Shown: positions 1-5,268, numbered from the stretch's first letter. The stretch is 5,668 bases of DNA from an uncultured Lachnospiraceae bacterium (GCA_947653315.1 CANTGP010000220.1:1-5668); one strand, 5' to 3'. The notes: generated by a model from the sequence alone, not told the origin. Made by a program: numbers and translations.

Positions 1-84
1 AAAAAAACCACGCACGGGCGTCCGCCACCCACACAACATTCAGGCTGAAGCGTTACGCGTTTTCTGTAAAATACCGCCCTTCCA

Positions 85-113
85 TTGACAAATCCCCCAA
101 AACAAAGTATACT
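85..113 (+). promoter_or_regulatory. Promoter of the SRP RNA gene
   Basis: A perfect -35 hexamer TTGACA (85-90) is followed by a 17-base spacer and the -10 hexamer TATACT (108-113). This is close to the sigma-A consensus, as expected for a highly expressed stable RNA. Seven bases after the -10 box comes A120, exactly where the terminal stem of the SRP RNA begins, so promoter and RNA support each other. Bases 1-84 upstream show no gene or convincing terminator. Confidence 0.93.
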
Positions 114-119
114 TAAGAA

Positions 120-382
120 ACCGTGCAGCCGGGGCGTTAGCGGTGTCCTGTACCTACAATCCGCTCTAGTAGGGGTGATGTTCTGTCGCGGGCTTATGTT
201 GGTATAGCTGCCCTTTATAAGTGGCGTTGAAGTTTGGGTCTTACGCAATGGGAATCCGTGAATCGTGTCAGGTTGGGAACAAAGCAGCACTAAGCGGAAC
301 CTTCCATGTGCCGTGAGGGTGCCTGGCGGAGTTAACTGTAAAGGTAACGTATATTGGCCACGCTCAACGCAGGACGCACGGT
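120..382 (+). ncRNA. ffs: Signal recognition particle RNA, large bacterial type with Alu domain
   Basis: This is the RNA scaffold of the signal recognition particle, which binds Ffh and targets nascent membrane and secreted proteins to the membrane. The S-domain core is clear: GTCAGG (267-272), a GGAA tetraloop (276-279) closed by G-C and U-A pairs, then AGCAGC (283-288), which form the Ffh-binding internal loops. The 5' part (about 121-185) matches the Alu domain of Bacillus scRNA, including a GCGGTGTCCTGTACC-like segment and AATCCGCTCTAG. The ends pair: ACCGTGC (120-126) with GCACGGT (376-382). The resulting length of 263 bases is close to that of the large Bacillus-type SRP RNA (about 270). 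No terminator hairpin follows the 3' end, and a radical SAM gene starts 26 bases later, so the RNA may be cut from a longer transcript. In Bacillus subtilis the equivalent gene scr lies between tadA and dnaX. Here tadA is also near but inverted. Confidence 0.95.
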
Positions 383-408
383 ATTTGTATTACGGAGGCA
401 GGAAAACC

Positions 409-1395
409 ATGGACTTATCGGATTGTACCCTCTGCCCAAGAAACTGCCATGCGGACCGTATGGCAAAAGAAGGCGCCGATGCTTTGGAAGCAGGGGACGG
501 TATGGCACATATTGTCCGAATGCGCGGTTATTGCGGGCAGGGCAGTGAAATAAAAGCGGCAAGGGCTTCGCTCCATAAATGGGAGGAACCTTGCATTTCG
601 GGACAGACCGGTTCGGGTACTGTCTTTTTTTCGGGCTGCAACATGCGCTGCGTATTTTGTCAGAACCACCGCATTTCCAGGGGAGAAAACGGAAAAATCA
701 TTTCCGTGGGGCGGCTCGCTGAAATATTTTTGGAATTGCAGGAGAAGCAGGCGTGCAACATTAACTTGGTGACGCCCACCCATTTTGTCCCCCAAATTAT
801 CCGTGCCTTGGAAACCGCAAAAAAAGACGGGCTTACGATTCCGGTTGTTTATAATACCGGTTCCTATGAAAAGGTGGAAACGTTGGAAATGCTGGAGGGT
901 TTGGTGGATATTTACCTGCCCGATTTAAAATATTATTCCCCGGTCCTCAGCGGGAAATATTCCGGTGCCGAGGATTATTTCCGGTATGCCAGTGCCGCCA
1001 TTGCCGAGATGGTGCGTCAAACGGGGAAGCCCGTATTTGAACCGCCCGGGACGGCAGCGGCCGGAGGGGAGGAAGATGCTCTTATGGTAAAAGGTGTCAT
1101 TGTCCGGCATCTTTTGCTGCCGGATGCGGCGGAAGATTCCAAGGCGGTACTGCGGTATTTGTACCATACTTATAAAGATGACATCTATGTCAGCATCATG
1201 AACCAGTATACGCCAATTCCCCGGTTTCTTGATATCAAACGGTATCCCGAACTGAACCGGACCGTTACGGCAAGGGAGTATGACGACGTTGTGGATTATG
1301 CCATCGGGCTTGGGATTGAAAACGGTTTCATCCAGGAAGGGGAGACTTGTTCGGAAAGTTTTATTCCGGAGTTTGACGGCAGCGGAATTGGATGA
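409..1395 (+). CDS. PflX-type radical SAM protein (COG1313-like)
   Basis: This 328-residue protein resembles the uncharacterised PflX branch of pyruvate-formate-lyase activating enzymes. It should bind a [4Fe-4S] cluster and S-adenosylmethionine in the cytoplasm and start radical chemistry; the substrate is unknown. The cluster motif CX3CX2C is at Cys77, Cys81 and Cys84, within SGCNMRCVFCQN. An N-terminal cysteine set (C6, C9, C13 in CTLCPRNC, then C42 in GYCG) is typical of this subfamily and could hold a second metal centre. LVTPTHFVPQI (120-130), VVYNTGSYE (147-155) and DIYLPDLKY (167-175) also match the family pattern. ATG409 is chosen because GGAGG (394-398) precedes it at a suitable distance. 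The frame stays open upstream to a GTG at 265, but that stretch lies inside the SRP RNA. No promoter of its own is visible, so it may be co-transcribed with the SRP RNA. Its last codons form the left arm of an inverted repeat. Family call is confident, role is not. Confidence 0.9.
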   Translation: MDLSDCTLCPRNCHADRMAKEGADALEAGDGMAHIVRMRGYCGQGSEIKAARASLHKWEEPCISGQTGSGTVFFSGCNMRCVFCQNHRISRGENGKIISVGRLAEIFLELQEKQACNINLVTPTHFVPQIIRALETAKKDGLTIPVVYNTGSYEKVETLEMLEGLVDIYLPDLKYYSPVLSGKYSGAEDYFRYASAAIAEMVRQTGKPVFEPPGTAAAGGEEDALMVKGVIVRHLLLPDAAEDSKAVLRYLYHTYKDDIYVSIMNQYTPIPRFLDIKRYPELNRTVTAREYDDVVDYAIGLGIENGFIQEGETCSESFIPEFDGSGIG

Positions 1396-1425
1396 CGGGA
1401 TTCCGTCATCCAATCCCACTGCCGT
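1376..1425. other. Long inverted repeat between convergent genes
   Basis: Arms 1376-1398 and 1403-1425 surround a 4-base loop. Twenty-one of 23 positions are Watson-Crick pairs. The two exceptions (1383/1418 and 1386/1415) are A-C mismatches in a plus-strand transcript but G-U pairs in a minus-strand transcript, so the stem is uninterrupted only in RNA read from tadA. The left arm covers the last codons of the radical SAM gene. No U-run follows the stem directly on either strand, so it is not a standard intrinsic terminator. It may protect the tadA mRNA end, act with Rho, or be a repetitive palindromic element. Confidence 0.7.
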
Positions 1426-1438
1426 GTTTGCCCGGTTT

Positions 1439-1939
1439 TTAGTTTTCCTCCGGTTTTTGCTGTTTCCGCTGCTTTTCCAGTTTGTTGCGGATGCGCAGTT
1501 CCTTGAAAAAGGTGGTCAGCATGGCGCTGCATTCTTCCTGCAGTACGCCCCTTATAACCCGGACCTGATGGTTGAACTGCGGCATTTCCAAAATGTTCAG
1601 GATGGATCCGCCGCAGCCTGCCTTGGGGTTCATGCTGCCCATGACCACTTCGGGGATGCGTGCCTGTACGATGGCTCCGGCGCACATTTGGCACGGCTCC
1701 AATGTGACGTAGAGCGTACAGTCTTCCAGCCGCCAGTCGCCGATTTTTTTGCTGGCTTTGTTGATGGCGGTGATTTCCGCGTGGGACAGGGTGTTTTTGT
1801 CGGTATTGCGGCGGTTATAGCCCCTGCCGATGATTTTTCCTTCGTGGGTAATGACGCATCCAATGGGGACTTCGCCCAAAGCGTATGCTTTTTTTGCCTG
1901 TTTCAGTGCTTCTTTCATGTATTTTTCGTGAATGTCCAT
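1439..1939 (-). CDS. tadA: tRNA-specific adenosine deaminase TadA
   Basis: TadA deaminates adenosine 34 to inosine in the tRNA anticodon wobble position, usually of tRNA-Arg(ACG), in the cytoplasm. The 166-residue length is normal for the family. Zinc and catalytic motifs are intact: HAE at 53-55 (zinc ligand His53, proton shuttle Glu55) and PCQMC at 82-86 (zinc ligands Cys83 and Cys86). Flanking LSHAEITAI, LYVTLEPC, MGSMNPKAGCGGS and the Phe-rich segment near FFKELR fit bacterial TadA. The C-terminal tail is basic and charged (KLEKQRKQQKPEEN). ATG at 1939-1937 is chosen because AGGA lies 8 bases upstream and the protein then begins with the usual MxxHEKYMKEAL helix. A longer reading from 1996 or 2032 is possible but begins at or above the predicted transcription start. 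The gene converges on the PflX-type gene and diverges from the NrdG-like gene. Confidence 0.96.
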   Translation of the reverse strand: MDIHEKYMKEALKQAKKAYALGEVPIGCVITHEGKIIGRGYNRRNTDKNTLSHAEITAINKASKKIGDWRLEDCTLYVTLEPCQMCAGAIVQARIPEVVMGSMNPKAGCGGSILNILEMPQFNHQVRVIRGVLQEECSAMLTTFFKELRIRNKLEKQRKQQKPEEN

Positions 1940-1979
1940 AATGGGGTTCCTGTCCTGTTCAAAGTACGCCCGCTTCGGA

Positions 1980-2007
1980 TTGCGGTTTTTTTGCATTAGT
2001 ATAATAA
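1980..2007 (+). promoter_or_regulatory. Promoter of the NrdG-like gene
   Basis: The perfect -10 hexamer TATAAT lies at 2000-2005, with an alternative TAATAA at 2002-2007. The best -35 candidate is TTGCGG (1980-1985), 14 or 16 bases away respectively, so spacing favours the second -10. The A/T-only run 2000-2013 serves both directions. Transcription would start near 2012 and give a leader of about 54 bases. Confidence 0.5.
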
Positions 2008-2032
2008 TAATATATCTTTGGCAGGGTGGCAA
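2004..2032 (-). promoter_or_regulatory. Promoter of tadA
   Basis: Read on the minus strand, -35 TTGCCA (2032-2027), a 17-base spacer and -10 TATTAT (2009-2004) lead to a predicted start near 1997. This leaves a leader of roughly 58 bases before the tadA start codon. Its -10 box shares bases with that of the opposing promoter. Confidence 0.6.
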
Positions 2033-2065
2033 ATGGATTTTTGGGAAATGTCAGGGGGTGTGGGA

Positions 2066-2761
2066 ATGAGGATATGCGGATACAATAAGACTACTTTACT
2101 GGATTACCCGGAACATGTGGCGGCGACGGTTTTTACGGGAGGGTGTAATTTCCGCTGCCCTTTCTGCCAAAACAGTGATTTGGTATTACGGCCGGAAGCC
2201 CAGCCGGTAATCCGTGAGACGGAAGTGCTTGGTTTTTTGGAAAAAAGAAAAGGAATCCTGACCGGTGTATGCCTGACCGGAGGAGAACCCACGCTTGCGG
2301 CGGGATTGGATGATTTTATAAGGAAAGTGAAGGAAATGGGGTATTTGGTAAAGCTGGATACCAACGGATACCGGCCGGAAACGCTTAAGGGTCTGCTTAA
2401 TGCGCGGCTGTTGGATTATATTGCCATGGACGTGAAAAACAGCATGGAGCGTTACGGGGAAACCGTAGGGGATATATCCGTGGATACGGGACGTATCAGG
2501 GAAGCCATCCGCATAATTATGGAAAGCGGCATTCCTTACGAATTCCGCACTACGGTGGTAAAGGAACTGCACGGGGAGAAGGAAATAACTGCCATAGGAA
2601 GGGAAATAAAAGGGGCGGAAAAATATTTCCTGCAAAGCTACCGGGACAGCGCAGGGGTGATGGAAACGGGATTCCATGCCTGTGGCCGGAATGAACTGGA
2701 GCGGTTTGCGGAATGCGTCAAACCTTACGTGGGAGGAGTATGGCTGCGGGGCGTGGAATGA
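2066..2761 (+). CDS. nrdG: Anaerobic ribonucleotide reductase activating protein, NrdG-like radical SAM enzyme
   Basis: The 231-residue protein belongs to the radical SAM activase group annotated as anaerobic ribonucleoside-triphosphate reductase activating protein (the COG1180/TIGR02495-like type). Such enzymes use a [4Fe-4S] cluster and SAM to place a glycyl radical on a partner enzyme. Visible features in order are KTTLLDYPE (8-16), the cluster motif CX3CX2C at Cys27, Cys31 and Cys34 (GGCNFRCPFCQN), TGGEPT at 71-76 (SAM-binding GGE motif), LDTNGY (97-102) and DYIAMDVKN (117-125). ATG2066 is preferred because AGGGGG (2053-2058) stands 7 bases upstream and the protein then begins MRICGYNKTTLLDYP, as in relatives. 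An in-frame upstream GTG at 2018 has no good ribosome binding site. No nrdD or other glycyl-radical partner lies in the window, so the true partner is unproven. The gene ends 7 bases before the convergent kinase-like gene. Confidence 0.88.
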   Translation: MRICGYNKTTLLDYPEHVAATVFTGGCNFRCPFCQNSDLVLRPEAQPVIRETEVLGFLEKRKGILTGVCLTGGEPTLAAGLDDFIRKVKEMGYLVKLDTNGYRPETLKGLLNARLLDYIAMDVKNSMERYGETVGDISVDTGRIREAIRIIMESGIPYEFRTTVVKELHGEKEITAIGREIKGAEKYFLQSYRDSAGVMETGFHACGRNELERFAECVKPYVGGVWLRGVE

Positions 2762-2768
2762 CGTGGGG

Positions 2769-3242
2769 TTACAGGAAAGAATAGTATCTGCGTTTGATTC
2801 TTCCGGTGAATCCATAGTCGATAATGACAGGACGCCCGTCCAGCATTCCCCAGTTGACGGGGCGGCATAAGTCGCTGAGCAGGAGATTGTATTTCAGGGG
2901 AATATAGCTGAAGTCGTCCCGTTGGAACAGTTCGCGGTTTGAGCCTGCTTTAAAATAGTGAAGGACCTGGGAAAAATCCGTAACGGGTTCCGCTTTTTCC
3001 ATAACGAGATACAGGTTATCCTTGGAAATAAAAAGGACTTTGGCGAAAAGCTGGGAATCGTCCATTTCGGAAATGATGGCTTCGATTTGATTTTGGGCGT
3101 AGCCCCGGACGTTTTTTGCGGTTTTTAGTGCCATACCGTTTTGCAGGTCATAGACCCGCCTGCCGGAGCCGCTTCCCAATTTCGGGTACCTGCCGTTTTG
3201 CAGACCGGTGATGATTTCGGGAAGGTTAATTGTGGTGTCCAT
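2769..3242 (-). CDS. Minimal protein-kinase-like protein
   Basis: This 157-residue cytoplasmic protein looks like a much shortened protein-kinase fold. A glycine-rich loop GSGSGRRV (23-30) is followed by a VAIK-like lysine, K40 in ALKTAKN, and a possible helix-C glutamate E54. LYLVMEKAEPVTDF (77-90) fits the hinge. SDLCRPVNWG (123-132) resembles the catalytic loop, with D124 and N130 but no HRD histidine and one extra residue between Asp and Asn. IIDYGFT (140-146) matches the DFG metal-binding motif. Only 11 residues follow it, so the usual activation segment and large C-lobe helices are missing. Proteins of this look occur as hypothetical proteins in Firmicutes; activity and substrate are unknown. 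ATG3242 has AAAGGGG (3256-3250) 7 bases upstream. It is convergent with the NrdG-like gene without a terminator hairpin and divergent from the ceramidase-like gene. A pseudokinase or small-molecule kinase is equally possible. Confidence 0.75.
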   Translation of the reverse strand: MDTTINLPEIITGLQNGRYPKLGSGSGRRVYDLQNGMALKTAKNVRGYAQNQIEAIISEMDDSQLFAKVLFISKDNLYLVMEKAEPVTDFSQVLHYFKAGSNRELFQRDDFSYIPLKYNLLLSDLCRPVNWGMLDGRPVIIDYGFTGRIKRRYYSFL

Positions 3243-3274
3243 GAGGTATCCCCTTTATGTTGCGGTATAGGATT

Positions 3275-3280
3275 ATTATA
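3275..3280 (-). promoter_or_regulatory. -10 box of the kinase-like gene
   Basis: A perfect TATAAT is read on the minus strand, 33 bases upstream of the start codon. No good -35 hexamer lies at normal distance (TTACGC with a 16-base spacer is the nearest), so the promoter may be weak or need an activator. Confidence 0.4.
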
Positions 3281-3311
3281 TGGAAGAAAAGGCAATGCGT
3301 AACTTACTGTT

Positions 3312-3320
3312 TGTTATAAT
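3312..3320 (+). promoter_or_regulatory. Extended -10 promoter of the ceramidase-like gene
   Basis: TGTTATAAT forms the extended -10 pattern TGnTATAAT, which can compensate for a missing -35 box; none is clear upstream. The start would be near 3327, giving a leader of about 45 bases before ATG3372. Confidence 0.55.
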
Positions 3321-3371
3321 TCAGCGCTCTAGTGGGACAGATTGTAGAAAGTGAGGCGGGAAGATAGGATA

Positions 3372-4634
3372 ATGATAAAACTAGGATATGCAGAAACAGA
3401 TATAACACCCGAGACTCCATTGCAATTGATTGGGTTTAATAGAACAGATAATACGTCCAAAGGGGTATTGAAACCATTATTGGCACAAGTGTCGATATGG
3501 CAAACGGAAGATTGCTGTTGCTTAATTACAATTGATAACATTGGATTTAAGAAGGAATTGGCAGATAGATTGCGAATGGAAGTGGGCAATATTTTAGAAG
3601 TTACATGTGATAAAGTAATGTTGTGCTTTTCGCATTGTCATTCCGCACCAAATGTGGATGATTCGGAAGAATACTTTGAAATGGTATGCGGAAACATTTT
3701 AGCGGCAGTACATAGTGCAAAGATTGATATGCATCCGGTTTTCGTCGGGTGGGACAATGTGGAAGTTGATATTGGCGTTAATAGACGAGAGGATAATATA
3801 AATTTGGATAAAAGAGCCGGCATATTAAAGGTATGTGGTTTAGACAAAGAAGAAACAAAGTTTCTTTTAATTCGGGTAACGGCTCATTGCAATGTGTTGA
3901 AACGTGATAATTATTTGATATCGCCGGATTATTTTGGGAGTATCAGGGAGTTGTTGCAGGAGAAATATGGTTGTCCGGTTATGGTGATACAAGGTTCAGC
4001 CGGAAATATAGCGCCTAAGTATTTTAATTCCGCAGAAACGCCAATAGATGCAAGAGGGGAGCAATATCATAGATCGAGTACGGCTTTGGAAGATATGGCA
4101 ACCGTCATTTGGGAAAAATTGTCACAGAGGATAGCGTCGATGGAAGTGGCAGATACGTCAGTGATTGATATGTATTCAAGGGAAATGAGTATGTATGCGG
4201 ATGTACCGTCTCTTACAATGGCGGAAAAAATTGCGGAAGAAGCAAAGAATGATTGCGGAATAGATGGAAGGGCATGGTTAGGGGAGATAAAGAGACTGCG
4301 TAATGCAGGGGTGTATAGGCAAGAGGAAAAGGTAGAAGTTCAATATTTTGCAATTGGAAAATGGTGTATTTGCGGAGTGCCATATGAGTTAATGGTTGAA
4401 TTTGCCCTTGAATCAATGGAGAAATTAAATAATCCGTTTTTTTATGTAAATGGATATACCAATGGATGTTTGTCATATTTTCCCACGGAAGAAGAATATG
4501 ATAAAGGCGGCTATGAAGTTTACTGGTCCATATTACTGTACTATAAATATTTCAATAGAGTTTTTCCTTTTGAAAGGGATTCGGCAAGTAAACTTATTGC
4601 GTTTATTCTTGCGAATGCACGGATGCCGAAATAA
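3372..4634 (+). CDS. Neutral/alkaline ceramidase-like domain protein
   Basis: This 420-residue protein has no signal peptide or membrane span and resembles the N-terminal catalytic domain of neutral/alkaline ceramidases, which hydrolyse the ceramide amide bond. Family signs in order are YAETDITPE (6-14), PLLAQVSIW (35-43), the HxHSAP motif at 88-93, TAHCN with His172, QGSAGNIAPK (207-216), GVPYE with Glu339, and NGYTNGCLSYFPT (360-372) with Tyr369, followed by GGYEVYW. His of HCH, His172, Glu339 and Tyr369 match the expected zinc ligands. At the expected nucleophile (Ser in GNLSPN-type motifs of known ceramidases) there is Ala214, so a ceramidase reaction is doubtful. ATG3372 is chosen by fit to the family N-terminus. 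Its ribosome binding site is only moderate (GGGA about 10 bases upstream), and a GTG at 3351 is the alternative. The gene is clearly more AT-rich than its left neighbours and uses many AT-ending codons, suggesting horizontal acquisition. Confidence 0.8.
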   Translation: MIKLGYAETDITPETPLQLIGFNRTDNTSKGVLKPLLAQVSIWQTEDCCCLITIDNIGFKKELADRLRMEVGNILEVTCDKVMLCFSHCHSAPNVDDSEEYFEMVCGNILAAVHSAKIDMHPVFVGWDNVEVDIGVNRREDNINLDKRAGILKVCGLDKEETKFLLIRVTAHCNVLKRDNYLISPDYFGSIRELLQEKYGCPVMVIQGSAGNIAPKYFNSAETPIDARGEQYHRSSTALEDMATVIWEKLSQRIASMEVADTSVIDMYSREMSMYADVPSLTMAEKIAEEAKNDCGIDGRAWLGEIKRLRNAGVYRQEEKVEVQYFAIGKWCICGVPYELMVEFALESMEKLNNPFFYVNGYTNGCLSYFPTEEEYDKGGYEVYWSILLYYKYFNRVFPFERDSASKLIAFILANARMPK

Positions 4635-4645
4635 ATGAAATTTTA

Positions 4646-4674
4646 TGGCAAAAACGGAAATGGTGTGTTATAAT
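4646..4674 (+). promoter_or_regulatory. Extended -10 promoter of the small membrane protein gene
   Basis: TGTTATAAT (4666-4674) is the same extended -10 pattern as at 3312-3320. A partial -35, TGGCAA (4646-4651), stands 17 bases before TATAAT. Transcription would begin near 4681, leaving a leader of about 70 bases. That leader contains a small possible hairpin, TCCGG (4693-4697) with CCGGA (4711-4715). Confidence 0.6.
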
Positions 4675-4749
4675 AAACGATAGGCAGAATAATCCGGACC
4701 TGTTTGGAAGCCGGACAGAGGAATTTGGGAAGAAAAGAGGTAAAAGAGT

Positions 4750-4863
4750 ATGGAAATGTTAATTTTGGGCGGCGGCTTGCTGATCGTGATTATTGCCGTA
4801 ATTATTGCAGCGGTAACTTCGGTGGTTTCTGCGGTGGCGGCAAGCGAGAGCGACGTGGATTAA
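4750..4863 (+). CDS. 37-residue single-span membrane peptide, unknown function
   Basis: A 37-residue peptide is encoded from ATG4750 to TAA4863. It starts MEMLILGGG, runs through a continuous hydrophobic segment of about 28 residues (4-31, rich in Ile, Val, Ala and Leu, with small Ser and Thr residues), and ends in the acidic tail SESDVD. One transmembrane helix is the obvious prediction. The charge layout (one N-terminal Glu, acidic C-terminus, no Lys or Arg) does not follow the usual positive-inside pattern. AAGAGG (4735-4740) lies 9 bases before the ATG, and an extended -10 promoter stands upstream, so expression is plausible. I do not recognise the family. Options are a small regulatory membrane protein, a structural subunit, or a type I toxin-like peptide; no antisense RNA overlapping it is visible, which weakens the last. 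The small RNA unit 44 bases downstream could supply its terminator. Confidence 0.7.
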   Translation: MEMLILGGGLLIVIIAVIIAAVTSVVSAVAASESDVD

Positions 4864-4892
4864 ATTTTTTGGCTTTGTGCCGGTAATGTGTG

Positions 4893-4921
4893 TTTTGGGA
4901 TTTCGAAGGAAAGTTTATAAT
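4893..4921 (+). promoter_or_regulatory. Possible promoter of small RNA A
   Basis: A perfect TATAAT (4916-4921) sits inside the repeated unit. The -35 region is poor: TTTTGG (4893-4898) at 17 bases, or TTGGGA at 15. The predicted start is near 4928. Confidence 0.4.
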
Positions 4922-4927
4922 TTCTTT

Positions 4928-5075
4928 CGGAAAAAAACACAGGAAGGACACAATTATCTTTTATGATAGGTTACAGATAGTTGAAGAATTCACTATTTAA
5001 AAACTCACTATCTCCCCCCTCATAAGAAAATAAAGAAGGAAGGCTCCGTGAAAACGGGGCTTTTCTTCTTCTTTT
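4928..5075 (+). ncRNA. Candidate small regulatory RNA A
   Basis: The predicted transcript is about 148 bases. From 5' to 3' it has an A-rich start, a Shine-Dalgarno-like AGGAAGG, a possible hairpin AGATAGT (4975-4981) with ACTATCT (5007-5013), the C-rich motif CTCCCCCCTC (5012-5021), an unstructured A-rich linker, and a 17-bp intrinsic terminator. A C-rich single-stranded motif next to a stem is the usual layout of Firmicutes small RNAs that pair with ribosome binding sites (for example CsfG- or LhrC-like designs). No homology to these is claimed. It could also be the 3' end of the upstream peptide mRNA, released by processing. Confidence 0.6.
5033..5075 (+). terminator. Intrinsic terminator of small RNA A
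   Basis: GCTCCGT (5043-5049), a GAAA loop and ACGGGGC (5054-5060) form the core stem. The arms continue AAGAAG-GAAG with TTTT-CTTCTT to 17 pairs, including G-U pairs, and CTTTT follows. Confidence 0.9.
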
Positions 5076-5082
5076 ATGCACA

Positions 5083-5130
5083 GGCCCGCATATGGAAATT
5101 TGCTGTTTCACAGCATGCGGGCCGCGCGGC
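5083..5130 (+). repeat. Bulged hairpin element 1
   Basis: The outer stem GGCCCGCAT (5083-5091) pairs with ATGCGGGCC (5115-5123). A 10-base 5' bulge with GGAA (5092-5101) precedes the inner stem GCTGT (5102-5106) and ACAGC (5110-5114) around a 3-base loop. TGCACA precedes the stem and GCGCGGC (5124-5130) follows. Element 3 has the same design and the same flanks. Confidence 0.8.
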
Positions 5131-5158
5131 GAGTAGGGAAGATACCCTTCCCTACTCG
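5130..5158. repeat. Perfect 12-bp hairpin (element 2)
   Basis: The arms 5130-5141 and 5147-5158 are exact reverse complements around a 5-base loop ATACC. There is no U-run, so it is not an intrinsic terminator. It lies exactly between two matching bulged hairpins. Confidence 0.85.
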
Positions 5159-5166
5159 ATTGCACA

Positions 5167-5215
5167 GCCCCGTGCAGAGGAAGATGCCGCTAAAGCGGCG
5201 CACGGGGCGCGCGGC
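5167..5215 (+). repeat. Bulged hairpin element 3
   Basis: The outer stem GCCCCGTGC (5167-5175) pairs with GCACGGGGC (5200-5208). A 10-base 5' bulge containing GGAA (5176-5185) precedes the inner stem GCCGC (5186-5190) and GCGGC (5195-5199) around the loop TAAA. The flanks TGCACA and GCGCGGC are the same as for element 1. The stem differences from element 1 are all paired changes. Confidence 0.8.
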
Positions 5216-5256
5216 TCAATTTCTTAAGAATGAGTTTATGAATGGTTAGGAAAGTT

Positions 5257-5262
5257 TATAAG
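5257..5262 (+). promoter_or_regulatory. Possible -10 box of small RNA B
   Basis: TATAAG stands where copy A has TATAAT. No good -35 lies upstream, since sequence before AGGAAAG differs between the copies. Copy B may be more weakly transcribed or silent. Confidence 0.3.
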
Positions 5263-5268
5263 TTTTTT

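Larger units (their letters stand above)
4907..5075 (+). repeat. Tandem paralogous unit, copy A
   Basis: Copy A of a unit repeated in direct orientation at 5248-5412. By eye the two differ at about 10 substitutions and two short indels. The identity begins sharply at AGGAAAGTTTATAA and ends in the terminator U-run. The largest cluster of differences is at 4969-4975. All differences upstream of the shared TAA at 4997-4999 would change an amino acid in the one shared open frame, while those in the terminator keep pairing, so RNA rather than protein appears to be conserved. Confidence 0.93.

Noticed and set aside
49..66. Possible terminator GCGTTACGCGTTTT upstream of the SRP promoter
   Set aside because: The stem is only about three base pairs and no upstream gene is visible.
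265..408. N-terminal extension of the PflX-type protein from a GTG at 265
   Set aside because: These bases are the S-domain and 3' arm of the SRP RNA, and the good ribosome binding site belongs to ATG409.
1280..1999. Long plus-strand open frame opposite tadA
   Set aside because: It is the antisense shadow of tadA, whose catalytic motifs are intact on the minus strand.
1940..2032. Longer TadA start at 1996 or 2032
   Set aside because: These starts lie at or upstream of the predicted transcription start, have no ribosome binding site and add residues atypical for the family.
4964..4981. Five-codon ATG frame inside copy A (and at the same place in B)
   Set aside because: The ribosome-binding-like AGGAAGG is about 15 bases away, which is too far, and the encoded residues differ in most positions.
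4890..4999. Open frame of about 36 codons through small RNA copy A, also open in copy B
   Set aside because: Copy B has no ATG, GTG or TTG start in this frame, and all six differing codons change the amino acid, so there is no sign of selection on a protein.
4971..5165. Minus-strand 64-codon open frame across copy A and the hairpins
   Set aside because: It crosses the terminator and palindromes, and its composition reflects the repeats; there is no ribosome binding site or family resemblance.
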